Position numbers and translations under genes: made by a program. This document shows, piece after piece, positions 1-7,467 of a stretch of 8,941 nucleotides of DNA. Origin of the DNA: an uncultured Comamonadaceae bacterium (GTDB lineage: Bacteria > Pseudomonadota > Gammaproteobacteria > Burkholderiales > Burkholderiaceae_C); contig CALBWZ010000436.1 in assembly GCA_937893415.1 (NCBI GenBank), positions 1 through 8,941 on the forward strand, in the 5' to 3' direction. The notes below the pieces were generated by a model that did not search any database, was not told the origin of the DNA, and was given only the letters and a program-made list of their open reading frames with translations. Within the stretch, counting starts at the first letter, position 1. The number at the start of each line of letters is the position of its first letter.

Positions 1-54
1 GAACTTTTAAACCTCAACTCCCGCTGGCGCGAGGGTTCTGCAGACCTTCCTTAG
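1..54 (+). CDS. Possible 3' end of an upstream gene (partial)
   Basis: Frame 1 is open from the first base to a TAG at 52-54, giving 17 codons ending in Ser-Ala-Asp-Leu-Pro. A hairpin (67-84) follows 12 bases later, as would suit a gene end. The fragment is too short to identify, and frame 3 is also open (to 95), so this may be chance. I do not recognise a family. Confidence 0.2.
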   Translation, partial: ELLNLNSRWREGSADLP

Positions 55-66
55 TCGATATAAAAG

Positions 67-84
67 GCGCTCTAAAAAGAGCGC
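67..84. terminator. Hairpin, possible bidirectional terminator
   Basis: A perfect 7-base inverted repeat, GCGCTCT (67-73) and AGAGCGC (78-84), encloses an AAAA loop. On the minus strand the stem is followed almost at once by CTTTTATAT, a reasonable U-tract. On the plus strand the T-run (90-93) comes six bases after the stem, so termination in that direction is less convincing. It could end an upstream plus-strand gene, or stop minus-strand transcripts that run past the ATPase gene under DUF411. It is flanked on one side by GAACTTTTAA (86-95), which also occurs at 1-10. Confidence 0.4.
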
Positions 85-161
85 TGAACTTTTAACGGCC
101 TTGCGACTCGAACAGCTTTACCTGTTACAGCCACGCGTCAACACAAGACTTACAAACCACC

Positions 162-638
162 ATGACATCAAACCTAATCCATCGCCGCCGCGTGCTGGGC
201 CTGTCTGCTGCAGCACTGTTCGCACCCGCCTTAAGCTTTGCAATCACACCCACACAAATTGTTCAGGTTTGGAAAGATCCCAATTGTGGCTGCTGTGCCG
301 ATTGGGTCACCCACATGCAAGACAACGGCTTCAAGGTGCAAGTGTTTGATACAGGCAACACCGCGGTGCGTAAAAAACTGGGTATGCCGCAGCAATTTGG
401 GTCTTGTCACACCGCTTTGATTGACGGCTATGTCATTGAAGGCCACGTACCTGCCAGCGACATCAAGCAACTGTTGGCTCAACGACCCGCCGCACTGGGG
501 TTGGCTGTACCAGGAATGCCAATTGGCACGCCCGGCATGGACGGCAAGGTCTACAAGGGAAGGCAGGATGCATACGATGTGTTGCTGGTCCAGCGCAACG
601 AACAAACCAGTGTGTTTAAGCGCTACGCGTCGTCTTGA
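162..638 (+). CDS. DUF411 family periplasmic metal-binding protein
   Basis: 158 residues. The N-terminus has a Tat-like signal (Arg-Arg-Arg at 8-10, then Val-Leu-Gly-Leu and an Ala-rich stretch, cleavage probably near Ala27). The mature part carries the DUF411 hallmarks: PNCGCC around residues 40-45 followed by a Trp-Val pair, [11 protein letters not shown] at 80-90, EGHVPA at 93-98, and a [10 protein letters not shown] segment at 117-126. Three clustered Cys, Cys82-His83, His95 and two Met are candidate soft-metal ligands. Family members are often found in copper and silver resistance clusters, but their biochemical role is not settled; a periplasmic copper-binding role is inferred. The start is the only ATG that gives a signal peptide; there is no clear Shine-Dalgarno sequence. 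The 3' end overlaps the convergent ATPase gene by 16 bases. Confidence 0.88.
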   Translation: MTSNLIHRRRVLGLSAAALFAPALSFAITPTQIVQVWKDPNCGCCADWVTHMQDNGFKVQVFDTGNTAVRKKLGMPQQFGSCHTALIDGYVIEGHVPASDIKQLLAQRPAALGLAVPGMPIGTPGMDGKVYKGRQDAYDVLLVQRNEQTSVFKRYASS

Positions 639-2956
639 TCAGGTGTCCAACGCTTGAGCAACAAAGCGTTGCCCATCACACTCACTGAGCTTAAGGCCAT
701 GGCCGCGCCTGCCACAACAGGGTTCAGCAAACCCATGGCCGCCAAGGGAATTCCTGCGACGTTGTAGGCAAAGGCCCAAAACAAATTTTGCCTAATTTTG
801 CGCACTGTTTGTGTGGATATAGACAGCGCCGCCTGCACCAACAAGGGATCAGCGCGCATCAAGGTCATGCCAGCGGCTTGCATGGCCACATCACCATGCT
901 GGCCATTGTTCATGGCCAAACCGATGTCTGCTGTTGACAGCGCTGGCGCGTCGTTGATGCCATCACCGACAAACGCCACCACGTGGTTGTTCGCCTGCAG
1001 CTTGGCCACCGCCTTGGCTTTGTCACTGGGCAGTAATTGACCAAAGATACGGTCTTCAGTCAAACCCAACTGCGCGCCGACAACCCGAGCCGCCGCTTGG
1101 TTGTCACCAGACATTAAAACCACGTCTATGTGCGCACGCTGCAGCAACGCTATGGCGCGTGCAGCGCTTGGTTTGATGGCATCTCCAAAAGCAAACATGC
1201 CTTGAACGCCGTCATCATTGGCCAGCACCGATACGCTATAGCCGCTTGACTGCCACTGCTGCAACACGTCGACCCAAGGTGCAACGGACAGGGCCGTCTC
1301 CAGACCCAACGCCTGCATCCAAACAACACTACCCATATAACAAGGCCTGTTGTGAACCACCGCTTGCACACCTCGCCCTGCCACATTTTCTATGGCGCTG
1401 ATAGCACTGGTTGGGCTAATGGCGCTTGAGCCATGTGACGCACCTGTCGCCTCTTCGGTGTCTTGCGCCTTCAACCAATCTCGTAAACCTTGTGCCAACG
1501 GATGAGGGTTGTCCAACTGCATGGCCAACAAGTCCGCCCGCAACTGGGCTTGTGCATCCAGATTTGCTGCAAGCGGCCATTGATGCGCCACGACGCTTGG
1601 CTTGCCAGCCGTCAGCGTGCCTGTTTTATCAAACGCCACCGTTGTCACGGCATACGCCTGTTCAAGCGACCGGGTGTCTTTAATCAGAATGCCGTGCTTG
1701 GCCGCTACACCGGTACCCACCATCATCGTGGCAGGCGTGGCCAAACCCAATGCACACGGGCATGCGATCACCAAAACGGCAACCATGTTGATCATGGCCT
1801 CTTCAAACGGCACGCCCTTAGCGAGCCAAAACCACAGGGTAGCGGCAGCAATCAACAGCACCACAGGTACAAATACCGCGGCCACCTTGTCGACCATTCG
1901 CTGAACCGGTGCTTTGCTGGCTTGCGCGTCACTCACCATGGCAATAATTTGTGCCAGCACGCTGTGTGTGTCAGCCGCGCTCACGGCAATATCCAATGTT
2001 GCCTCGCCATTTAAAGTACCACCAATAACGGCATCGCCCATGCGCTTAACAACCGGCAAAGGCTCACCCGTAACCATGGCCTCGTCCACGCTAGAGCGAC
2101 CCACCACGACCACGCCATCGGCTGGTATGCGCTCACCAGCAACCACGCGTATGCGATCACCCACTAGCAAATCAGCAACCGGTATATCCACAATGTCGTC
2201 ACGCTCAATACCATCTGGCAGCAGCTTGGCTGTGCTGGGCTTGAGTGCGTGCAAGGCTCGAATAGCAGAGGTTGTTTGTCGTTTGCTGCGGGTCTCTAAA
2301 TACTTGCCCAGCAACACCAAGGCAATCACAACAGCAGAGCCCTCGTAATACAGATGCGGTAGGCCCTCGCCGTTAAACGTCAGCCACAGCCATGTCGACA
2401 AACCCCATCCTGCGCTGGTGCCAATCGCCACCAACAACTCCATATTGCCAGTCAGTGCTTTCAGCGCATGCCACGCAGACTTGTAAAAAGGCCAGCCCAA
2501 TACAAACTGAACCGGTGTTGCCAGCACAAACTGAATCCACGGCGCGGGCATGCTGATCCAGACCGTTTGCGTCAACGGCATACTCAGCCACCGCACAAGC
2601 ATTGGCAACAGAAGCGGCGCAGACAGCAGCAATGCGGCCAATGTAGGGATAAATGCGGTGTCAATACCCAGCCAGCGATCAACGCCCGCTGTTTCGGCAA
2701 GTGTTTGTGCTTTGGGCTCATAACCAGCATCGCGGATGACGCGGCGCATTTCACGCTGCCAATCCTGTGCATCTTGCACGGCGTCAGAAGGGGTAATGCG
2801 CGCCATCTCAGTTGCCAAGTTCACACTCACATCGACCACAGTGCCTTGCTTTTTAAGCGCTCTTTCAACCCGGCCAACACACGACGCGCATGTCATGCCA
2901 CCAACGCCAATATCAAAAGCGTCCAGAACTGGGGGTGCGGTGTTGGGTGAGGCCAT
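623..2956 (-). CDS. copA: Cu(I)-exporting P1B-type ATPase (CopA)
   Basis: Inner-membrane ATPase that moves Cu(I) from cytoplasm to periplasm. From the chosen ATG it has 777 residues. In order: one HMA domain (about 14-80) with GMTCASC at 20-26; membrane segments from about 100; actuator loop with TGE at 296-298; transmembrane CPC at 399-401 (within [12 protein letters not shown]); phosphorylation motif DKTGT at 443-447; His485-Pro486 in the nucleotide-binding domain; hinge GDGIND at 664-669; and a C-terminal membrane pair with Tyr731-Asn732 and Met753-x-x-Ser-Ser. The CPC, YN and MxxSS set is the Cu(I)/Ag(I) subtype signature. The frame stays open upstream. An ATG at 3028 (801 residues) has a strong GGAGG with only four bases before the start, and 3085 is also possible. 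I prefer 2956 because the HMA domain follows directly and the upstream extension looks non-homologous; its own Shine-Dalgarno is weak. Confidence 0.95.
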   Translation of the reverse strand: MASPNTAPPVLDAFDIGVGGMTCASCVGRVERALKKQGTVVDVSVNLATEMARITPSDAVQDAQDWQREMRRVIRDAGYEPKAQTLAETAGVDRWLGIDTAFIPTLAALLLSAPLLLPMLVRWLSMPLTQTVWISMPAPWIQFVLATPVQFVLGWPFYKSAWHALKALTGNMELLVAIGTSAGWGLSTWLWLTFNGEGLPHLYYEGSAVVIALVLLGKYLETRSKRQTTSAIRALHALKPSTAKLLPDGIERDDIVDIPVADLLVGDRIRVVAGERIPADGVVVVGRSSVDEAMVTGEPLPVVKRMGDAVIGGTLNGEATLDIAVSAADTHSVLAQIIAMVSDAQASKAPVQRMVDKVAAVFVPVVLLIAAATLWFWLAKGVPFEEAMINMVAVLVIACPCALGLATPATMMVGTGVAAKHGILIKDTRSLEQAYAVTTVAFDKTGTLTAGKPSVVAHQWPLAANLDAQAQLRADLLAMQLDNPHPLAQGLRDWLKAQDTEEATGASHGSSAISPTSAISAIENVAGRGVQAVVHNRPCYMGSVVWMQALGLETALSVAPWVDVLQQWQSSGYSVSVLANDDGVQGMFAFGDAIKPSAARAIALLQRAHIDVVLMSGDNQAAARVVGAQLGLTEDRIFGQLLPSDKAKAVAKLQANNHVVAFVGDGINDAPALSTADIGLAMNNGQHGDVAMQAAGMTLMRADPLLVQAALSISTQTVRKIRQNLFWAFAYNVAGIPLAAMGLLNPVVAGAAMALSSVSVMGNALLLKRWTPDQDDA

Positions 2957-3116
2957 CTTTAACTTGAACTTTCTACAATACGCCGACTCTACAAACTGCA
3001 GTGTAGCGGGTACATCAGCAACTGACATAGCCCCTCCACCATAAGACCTCGCTGAACCAAAAGGACAACCAAACTTGGCGCCCACAACTTGTAACCGACG
3101 CTGCTAAACTTCAACA
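2957..3116. promoter_or_regulatory. Divergent control region with repeated CTACA words
   Basis: This is the only space from which the ATPase (leftward) and the copper gene run (rightward) could both be started. CTACA occurs at 2973-2977 and 2989-2993, 16 bases apart, and its inverse TGTAG at 3002-3006; a CTGCAG palindrome lies at 2996-3001. I see no convincing CueR-type dyad and no well-spaced -35/-10 pair. If the ATPase really starts at 3028, the words lie within its coding sequence. A copper-responsive control site is likely from the layout, but its identity is not shown. Confidence 0.3.
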
Positions 3117-3587
3117 ATGCCCACGCCACTGCGCAAACTGCTGTTCTGCCTATTTATAACCATTGCGCTTGCTTCACAAGGCATTGCAGGTGCGGTCATG
3201 TCTGTACAAATGGCTGGCGCCGTGAACGGTCACGGCGACATGCGCAATACAGCTCAGATGTCACACCAGACGCCTGTGCAGGTTGCAACCACCAGCCATG
3301 CCAGTGACCATGCCGCGCATCACATCACAGACGCAAGCTTGGAACATGCCAACACGGCAGATACAACGCCAGCAACTGCACACCTAGCAACCACAGCGCC
3401 GGACCACGAATCGCACTTCAAGTGCGCTGCTTGTCTGTTCTTTTGCAGCGGCGTATCAACGCCGTATGACACCAGCAATGTGGCGCAAGCGCACACCCCG
3501 TTTGATGTGCCCATGTGGGTCACACCAAACTTACAAGACGTCCCGCCGTCTGGTCTGTTCAGGCCACCACAAACACCTCTAGCTTAA
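3117..3587 (+). CDS. His-rich, Cys-cluster periplasmic protein of copper clusters (CopL/DUF2946-like)
   Basis: 156 residues. A Sec signal peptide covers about residues 1-25 (basic start, Leu/Phe/Ile core). The middle (about 35-100) is low-complexity, rich in Ala, Thr and His, with about ten His plus several Met, as expected of a metal-sequestering segment. A Cys cluster, CAACLFFC, lies at 103-110 (Cys103, Cys106, Cys110). The C-terminus ends GLFRPPQTPLA, which resembles the conserved ending of small secreted proteins in Burkholderiales copper clusters. Copper binding is inferred from composition and context. It leads the rightward gene run, divergent from the ATPase. The start has no good Shine-Dalgarno but is fixed by the signal peptide. 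The family name is tentative. Confidence 0.7.
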   Translation: MPTPLRKLLFCLFITIALASQGIAGAVMSVQMAGAVNGHGDMRNTAQMSHQTPVQVATTSHASDHAAHHITDASLEHANTADTTPATAHLATTAPDHESHFKCAACLFFCSGVSTPYDTSNVAQAHTPFDVPMWVTPNLQDVPPSGLFRPPQTPLA

Positions 3588-3677
3588 TTCCCAACTGACC
3601 CCATCGAGACGACTGGGTTAGATGTTTTAAGCGCGCTGCCTTACACCGTGGTGCGCATTGCTATACAGAGGTTTCCT

Positions 3678-4010
3678 ATGACTTTTTACATTCGCTACGG
3701 GCTAACAGCTCGGGCATGGCCGCAGCTTGGCCTATTGGGCGCACTGGCTTTTGTAGGTGCGGCACAAGCGCAGCAAGTCCCCGCGGCGCCGGCAACGCCA
3801 TCACCCGTCTCACTGGTGTCTTACAGTTCGGCGTTTGATCACTACCCAAAACAAGGGGATGCGCCAGCCACCGATTGGAAGCTGGCCAACGACGTTGTTG
3901 CACAAAAAGGCGGTTGGCGCGCCTATGCCAAAGAAGCTCAAGACACTAAAAATGCCGCCAAGGCTGCGCCGGCCACGGCCACACCAACACAGCCAGGAGG
4001 TCAGCAATGA
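3678..4010 (+). CDS. Small secreted protein of the copper cluster, unknown function
   Basis: 110 residues from the ATG at 3678, which has CAGAGG at 3666-3671 six bases upstream; a GTG at 3648 in the same frame lacks this support. A signal peptide ends near Ala-Gln-Ala at 29-31. The mature protein is short: a Pro/Ala-rich lead, a core around 48-93 containing a Ser-Ala-Phe-x-x-Tyr segment, DWKLANDVV and GGWRAYAKEA, and a Pro/Thr/Ala/Gln tail. Similar short proteins with a W-x-x-AND-V ... GGWR-x-YA-(K/R)-EA core sit before the outer-membrane factor in other Burkholderiales copper loci; this is recall, not a search. No His or Cys ligand cluster is evident. The gene overlaps the next start by four bases (ATGA), so translation is probably coupled. 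Confidence 0.75.
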   Translation: MTFYIRYGLTARAWPQLGLLGALAFVGAAQAQQVPAAPATPSPVSLVSYSSAFDHYPKQGDAPATDWKLANDVVAQKGGWRAYAKEAQDTKNAAKAAPATATPTQPGGQQ

Positions 4011-5425
4011 TTGGCAGACCATTACAACTAGCCGCCATCGGCGGCTTTAGCTTGGCTGTGCTTGGCTGTGCCAGTGTCTCGCCTGACGGTGTTGTAGGCG
4101 CCGTGAACACCACACTGGGCAAGGCCAATCCGGTACAAGCACAGCTGCTGACCAGCGCTGAGGCACAAGCCGGCGCAAACACCAAAGCCAACGCATTGTT
4201 GTTGAATGAACTAAGCCAAGCTGGCGCGGTTCAGCTGGCCATGCTCAACAGCCCAGATATGCAGGCCATGCTGGCCAGCGGTGTGGCCAGTGCAGCGAAT
4301 GCGGCTCAAGGCGGGCGCATTGCCAACCCAACGTTGTCATTTGAGCGCATGCACGCCACCGGTGAGCTTGAACTGGCGAGGGCCTTGTCGTTTGGTTTGT
4401 TGGACTTGCTGACGCTGCCTCAGCGTCAAGCTGTCGCCAAGCTCAACGTGGACAAGGTGCAGCTACAACTGGCGCAACAACTGGTACGCCAACTGTCAGA
4501 TGTGAAGTTGGCTTGGGTGGGTGCAATTGCCGCCAACCAGCGCCTGTTGTATGCCCAACAAGTGCAGCGCAGCGCCAATGCCAGTGCTGAGTTGGCGAAG
4601 CGTTTAAAAGCGGTGGGCAACTTCAGCTGGCTGCAGCAAGCCAGTCAACAGCAGTTTGCCAGTGATGCGGCCATTCAACTGGCCACGGCACAACACACCA
4701 ACATCTCAGCAACCCAGCACTTGGTCCGCTTGCTTGGCTTGAGTACCAGTCAAGAGGCGCTCATGCGTTTGCCCAAGAGGCTACCCAGCATTCCAAAGCA
4801 AACCTTGTCGCCTGAAGACATCAGCGCCGTTGCCATGGATACCCGCTTAGACGTACAGCTGGCCAAACTTGATGTGACACGCTTACTGGGCAGCAACACG
4901 CTTGCTCAAATTGACAGCTTCACCGATGTGGAATGGGGCATTCGTGGCGTTGACAAAAAAGACACTGCTGACGGCAGCGTCAGCCAATCGAACGGCTTTG
5001 AAGTTGCCATTCGTTTGCCCATATTTGACTGGGGTGACAACAAGCGCGTGGCGCTGAGTGCCAACAGCTTGATGGCGGCAAAGAACTACGAGTCCACCAT
5101 GCTCAATGCCAGCTCTGAGCTGCGGGTTAGTTACTCCGCGTACAGAACCGCCTACGACTTGGCGGCGCACTATCAAAACGAGGTTATTCCCATGCGGGCA
5201 CGCATGGCTGAAGAGAACCAGTACAGCTACAACGGCATGCTCATCAGCGTGTTTGAGCTGCTGGCCGACGCGAGGCAACAAGTCGCTGCCGTGACGCAGT
5301 CACTCAACGCCGTTGAACAATTTTGGGCCAGCGAAGCCGCACTTCAAAACAGCTTATTGGGTGCGCCCAGTGCCGCGGTTTCTGTAAGTGCCGCCTCTGC
5401 GCAAGCCGACTCACCAGGACATTAA
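4007..5425 (+). CDS. TolC-family outer-membrane efflux lipoprotein
   Basis: 472 residues. The N-terminus is a lipoprotein signal with lipobox Val-Leu-Gly-Cys, Cys21 being the predicted lipidated residue. The rest has the alternating, Ala/Gln/Leu-rich helical make-up of the outer-membrane factor family (two OEP repeats): LNSPDMQAM near 75-83, GGRIANPTLSFER near 101-113, and a second-half segment reading PIFDWGDNKR, typical of the repeat boundary. Members form trimeric channels that join inner-membrane pumps through an adaptor to export metals or drugs; copper is inferred from the neighbours. A strong AGGAGG at 3995-4000 is six bases from the start, and the ATGA overlap couples it to the preceding gene. 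The oxidase gene begins two bases after its stop. No RND pump or adaptor gene is present here. Confidence 0.9.
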   Translation: MIGRPLQLAAIGGFSLAVLGCASVSPDGVVGAVNTTLGKANPVQAQLLTSAEAQAGANTKANALLLNELSQAGAVQLAMLNSPDMQAMLASGVASAANAAQGGRIANPTLSFERMHATGELELARALSFGLLDLLTLPQRQAVAKLNVDKVQLQLAQQLVRQLSDVKLAWVGAIAANQRLLYAQQVQRSANASAELAKRLKAVGNFSWLQQASQQQFASDAAIQLATAQHTNISATQHLVRLLGLSTSQEALMRLPKRLPSIPKQTLSPEDISAVAMDTRLDVQLAKLDVTRLLGSNTLAQIDSFTDVEWGIRGVDKKDTADGSVSQSNGFEVAIRLPIFDWGDNKRVALSANSLMAAKNYESTMLNASSELRVSYSAYRTAYDLAAHYQNEVIPMRARMAEENQYSYNGMLISVFELLADARQQVAAVTQSLNAVEQFWASEAALQNSLLGAPSAAVSVSAASAQADSPGH

Positions 5426-5427
5426 CC

Positions 5428-6855
5428 ATGACAACCAATACAGACACACTCGCCCGCCAAAGACGGCGATTTTTAACCCTCGCAGGCGTTGGTGCAGGTG
5501 CGGTTGCAGCCAGCACTGTTAGCCCAGTGGCCATGGCCGCACTGCCTGAGCTGGTGTCACACGACAGTGTGGACACCGCGGCACTGTTGTTCCCAGCGTC
5601 TGGCAGGCCTTATGACCCTGTCACCACCCTCAACGGCTGGTCGCTGCCATGGCGCATGAACAACGGTGTCAAAGAGTTTCACTTGGTTGCAGAGCCTGTT
5701 GTGAGAGAGATGGCGCCAGGTTTTACTGCCCACTTGTGGGGTTATAACGGCCAGTCACCTGGACCCACCATTGAGGTTGTAGAGGGTGACAAGATTCGCT
5801 TGTTTGTGACCAACCGCTTACCCGAGCACACCAGCGTGCATTGGCATGGCCAGCGCTTGCCCAATGGCATGGACGGTGTAACCGGCTTGAACCAGCCAGC
5901 CATAGGACCCGGTAAAACCTTTGTGTATGAGTTTGTAGCGCGCCGCCCGGGCACATTCATGTACCACCCACATGCCGATGAAATGACGCAAATGGCCATG
6001 GGCATGATGGGCTCTTGGGTCACACACCCCAAGCAGTACAGCAACAACATTGGCAAGGTGGACAGAGACTTCTGTTTCTTGCTCAACGCCTACGACGTTG
6101 AGCCCGGCAGCGCCACGCCAAAAATCATGACCATGCTTAACTTTAACCTGTGGTCTTGGAACAGCCGCTTGTTTCCCGGCATCGACTCCTTCAACGTCAA
6201 GCTGGGCGACAAGGTTCGCATGCGCATTGGTAACTTGACCATGACCAACCATCCCATACACATACATGGCCATGAGTTTGAAGTCACAGGAACAGACGGC
6301 GGACCCACCCCCAGTGGCTCACGCTGGCCCGAAGTGACCACGGATATTGCTGTTGGGCAAATGCGCCAAATTGAGTTTGTGGCCGATGAGCTGGGCGACT
6401 GGGCCGCGCACTGCCACAAAAGCCACCACACCATGAATGCCATGGGTCACGACATACCCACCATGATTGGCGCCGACCACTCTGGACTTGCGGCACAAAT
6501 CCAAGAGTTGGTACCGGAGTACATGGTGATGGGTGAACGGGGCATGTCCGATATGACCGAGATGACCATGCCCATACCTGACAACACCGCACCCATGATG
6601 ACTGGGGACGGCCCCTTTGGCTCGGTGGAGATGGGCGGCATGTTCAGTGTTTTAAAAGTCAGGCGCGACCAGCCCAAACAGAGCAACGTCAACCCGGGCT
6701 GGTTTAAACATCCCGCAGGCACTGTCGCTTACGAGTTCAAAGGCGAGGTTGGCGAACCAAAGCGCTCAAGCGCAGGTGGCTCATCGGCTATGCCCATGAA
6801 GAACGGCGTAACCACTGAGGTACGCGTAAAAAAACCAACATCCCACAAGCATTAA
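5428..6855 (+). CDS. Two-domain multicopper oxidase, Tat-exported
   Basis: 475 residues; probably oxidises Cu(I) in the periplasm using O2. A Tat signal (Arg-Arg-Arg-Phe-Leu at 12-16) ends near 37. Copper sites: HWHG at 138-141 and HPH at 180-182 in the first cupredoxin domain; HPIHIHGH at 275-282 and HCHKSHHTMNAM at 328-339 in the second. Type-1 ligands would be His275, Cys329, His334 and Met339. The first domain lacks the Cys of a type-1 site. Only about 90 residues separate the two cluster pairs, so there is no middle domain, unlike CueO or the PcoA/CopA oxidases. A Met-rich tail (366-405, ten Met) follows, then a basic, His-containing end. The start at 5428, two bases after the lipoprotein gene's stop, has CAGGA upstream and leads straight into the Tat signal; an open-frame extension back to 5323 is inside the preceding gene. 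Confidence 0.93.
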   Translation: MTTNTDTLARQRRRFLTLAGVGAGAVAASTVSPVAMAALPELVSHDSVDTAALLFPASGRPYDPVTTLNGWSLPWRMNNGVKEFHLVAEPVVREMAPGFTAHLWGYNGQSPGPTIEVVEGDKIRLFVTNRLPEHTSVHWHGQRLPNGMDGVTGLNQPAIGPGKTFVYEFVARRPGTFMYHPHADEMTQMAMGMMGSWVTHPKQYSNNIGKVDRDFCFLLNAYDVEPGSATPKIMTMLNFNLWSWNSRLFPGIDSFNVKLGDKVRMRIGNLTMTNHPIHIHGHEFEVTGTDGGPTPSGSRWPEVTTDIAVGQMRQIEFVADELGDWAAHCHKSHHTMNAMGHDIPTMIGADHSGLAAQIQELVPEYMVMGERGMSDMTEMTMPIPDNTAPMMTGDGPFGSVEMGGMFSVLKVRRDQPKQSNVNPGWFKHPAGTVAYEFKGEVGEPKRSSAGGSSAMPMKNGVTTEVRVKKPTSHKH

Positions 6856-6902
6856 CCAAAAAAATACCAACCACCAACTCTATCTTTAAAGGAATCATCA
6901 TC

Positions 6903-7394
6903 ATGAACAACACACGCTCAATGTTCAATACGTCTTCTCTTGTCGCGGCAGCCTTGTGTTTTGCCGCTTTTAGCGCCCAGGCTGGCGGCACACATGCCGA
7001 CAACCATGGCCACAGCGAATCAACCATTGGCAAGCCCGCCAAGATGAGCCAAGTCACCAAAACCATCACGGTAGACATGGGCGACGACATGCGCTTTACA
7101 CCTGAAAAGATCAACGTGCGCAAGGGCGACGTGGTGCATTTTATTGTGAAGAACAGCGGCAAGGTCAAGCACGAAATGGTGCTTGGCACACCCAAGGAGC
7201 TGGCGGCCCATTACAAACAAATGTTGAAGTTCCCAGGCATGGTGCATGAAGACCCACAAACAGCCTCTGTTGCACCGGGCCAGTCGGGTGACATTGTTTG
7301 GGCATTTACTAACAGCGGTATTGTGGACTTTGCTTGCTTGCAACCTGGCCACTTCGACGCCGGTATGAAGGGCCAATTCAGCGTTGCCAAATAA
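6903..7394 (+). CDS. Periplasmic type-1 cupredoxin (plastocyanin-like, CopI-like)
   Basis: 163 residues. The signal peptide ends near Ala-Gln-Ala at 25-27, followed by a short His-rich lead (His31, His35, His37). A single cupredoxin fold occupies about 52-162, with all four type-1 ligands visible: His90 (VKHEMVLG), Cys145 and His150 (FACLQPGHFDAGM) and Met155. It is therefore expected to be a blue copper protein that carries copper or electrons in the periplasm. The His-rich lead plus type-1 site resembles CopI-type cupredoxins of copper tolerance, but I have not aligned it. AAAGGA at 6888-6893 sits nine bases before the ATG. It lies 47 bases after the oxidase and may accept or donate electrons to it (inference). 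Confidence 0.9.
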   Translation: MNNTRSMFNTSSLVAAALCFAAFSAQAGGTHADNHGHSESTIGKPAKMSQVTKTITVDMGDDMRFTPEKINVRKGDVVHFIVKNSGKVKHEMVLGTPKELAAHYKQMLKFPGMVHEDPQTASVAPGQSGDIVWAFTNSGIVDFACLQPGHFDAGMKGQFSVAK

Positions 7395-7421
7395 GCACAC
7401 AGCTTTTTAACCATTACACAC

Positions 7422-7443
7422 AGCCGGCTTGTTAACCGGCTTG
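7422..7443. repeat. Inverted and direct repeat between cupredoxin and CusF-like genes
   Basis: AGCCGG (7422-7427) pairs with CCGGCT (7436-7441) around an eight-base loop. CCGGCTTG is also directly repeated at 7424-7431 and 7436-7443. There is no T-run after the stem on the plus strand, so it is a poor intrinsic terminator; it might affect mRNA processing or stability. Confidence 0.35.
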
Positions 7444-7467
7444 AACAACCCATTAAAGGAATACAAC

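Noticed and set aside
44..50. ACCTTCC, resembling half of a CueR operator
   Set aside because: The matching inverted half is missing at the expected distance and there is no -35/-10 pair with the long spacer typical of MerR-type promoters.
1426..2348. Plus-strand open frames across the ATPase gene
   Set aside because: Shadows of the ATPase; residues are low-complexity and show no family features.
5323..5427. N-terminal extension of the oxidase frame
   Set aside because: It lies within the lipoprotein gene's last third; the Tat signal begins exactly at the 5428 ATG, which has its own Shine-Dalgarno.
5742..6592. Several long antisense open frames under the oxidase
   Set aside because: They lack recognisable motifs and ribosome sites and are explained by codon bias of the real gene on the other strand.
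7429..7467. Upstream start for the CusF-like protein
   Set aside because: It adds 13 residues over a repeat and displaces the signal peptide; the ATG at 7468 has AAAGGA at good spacing.
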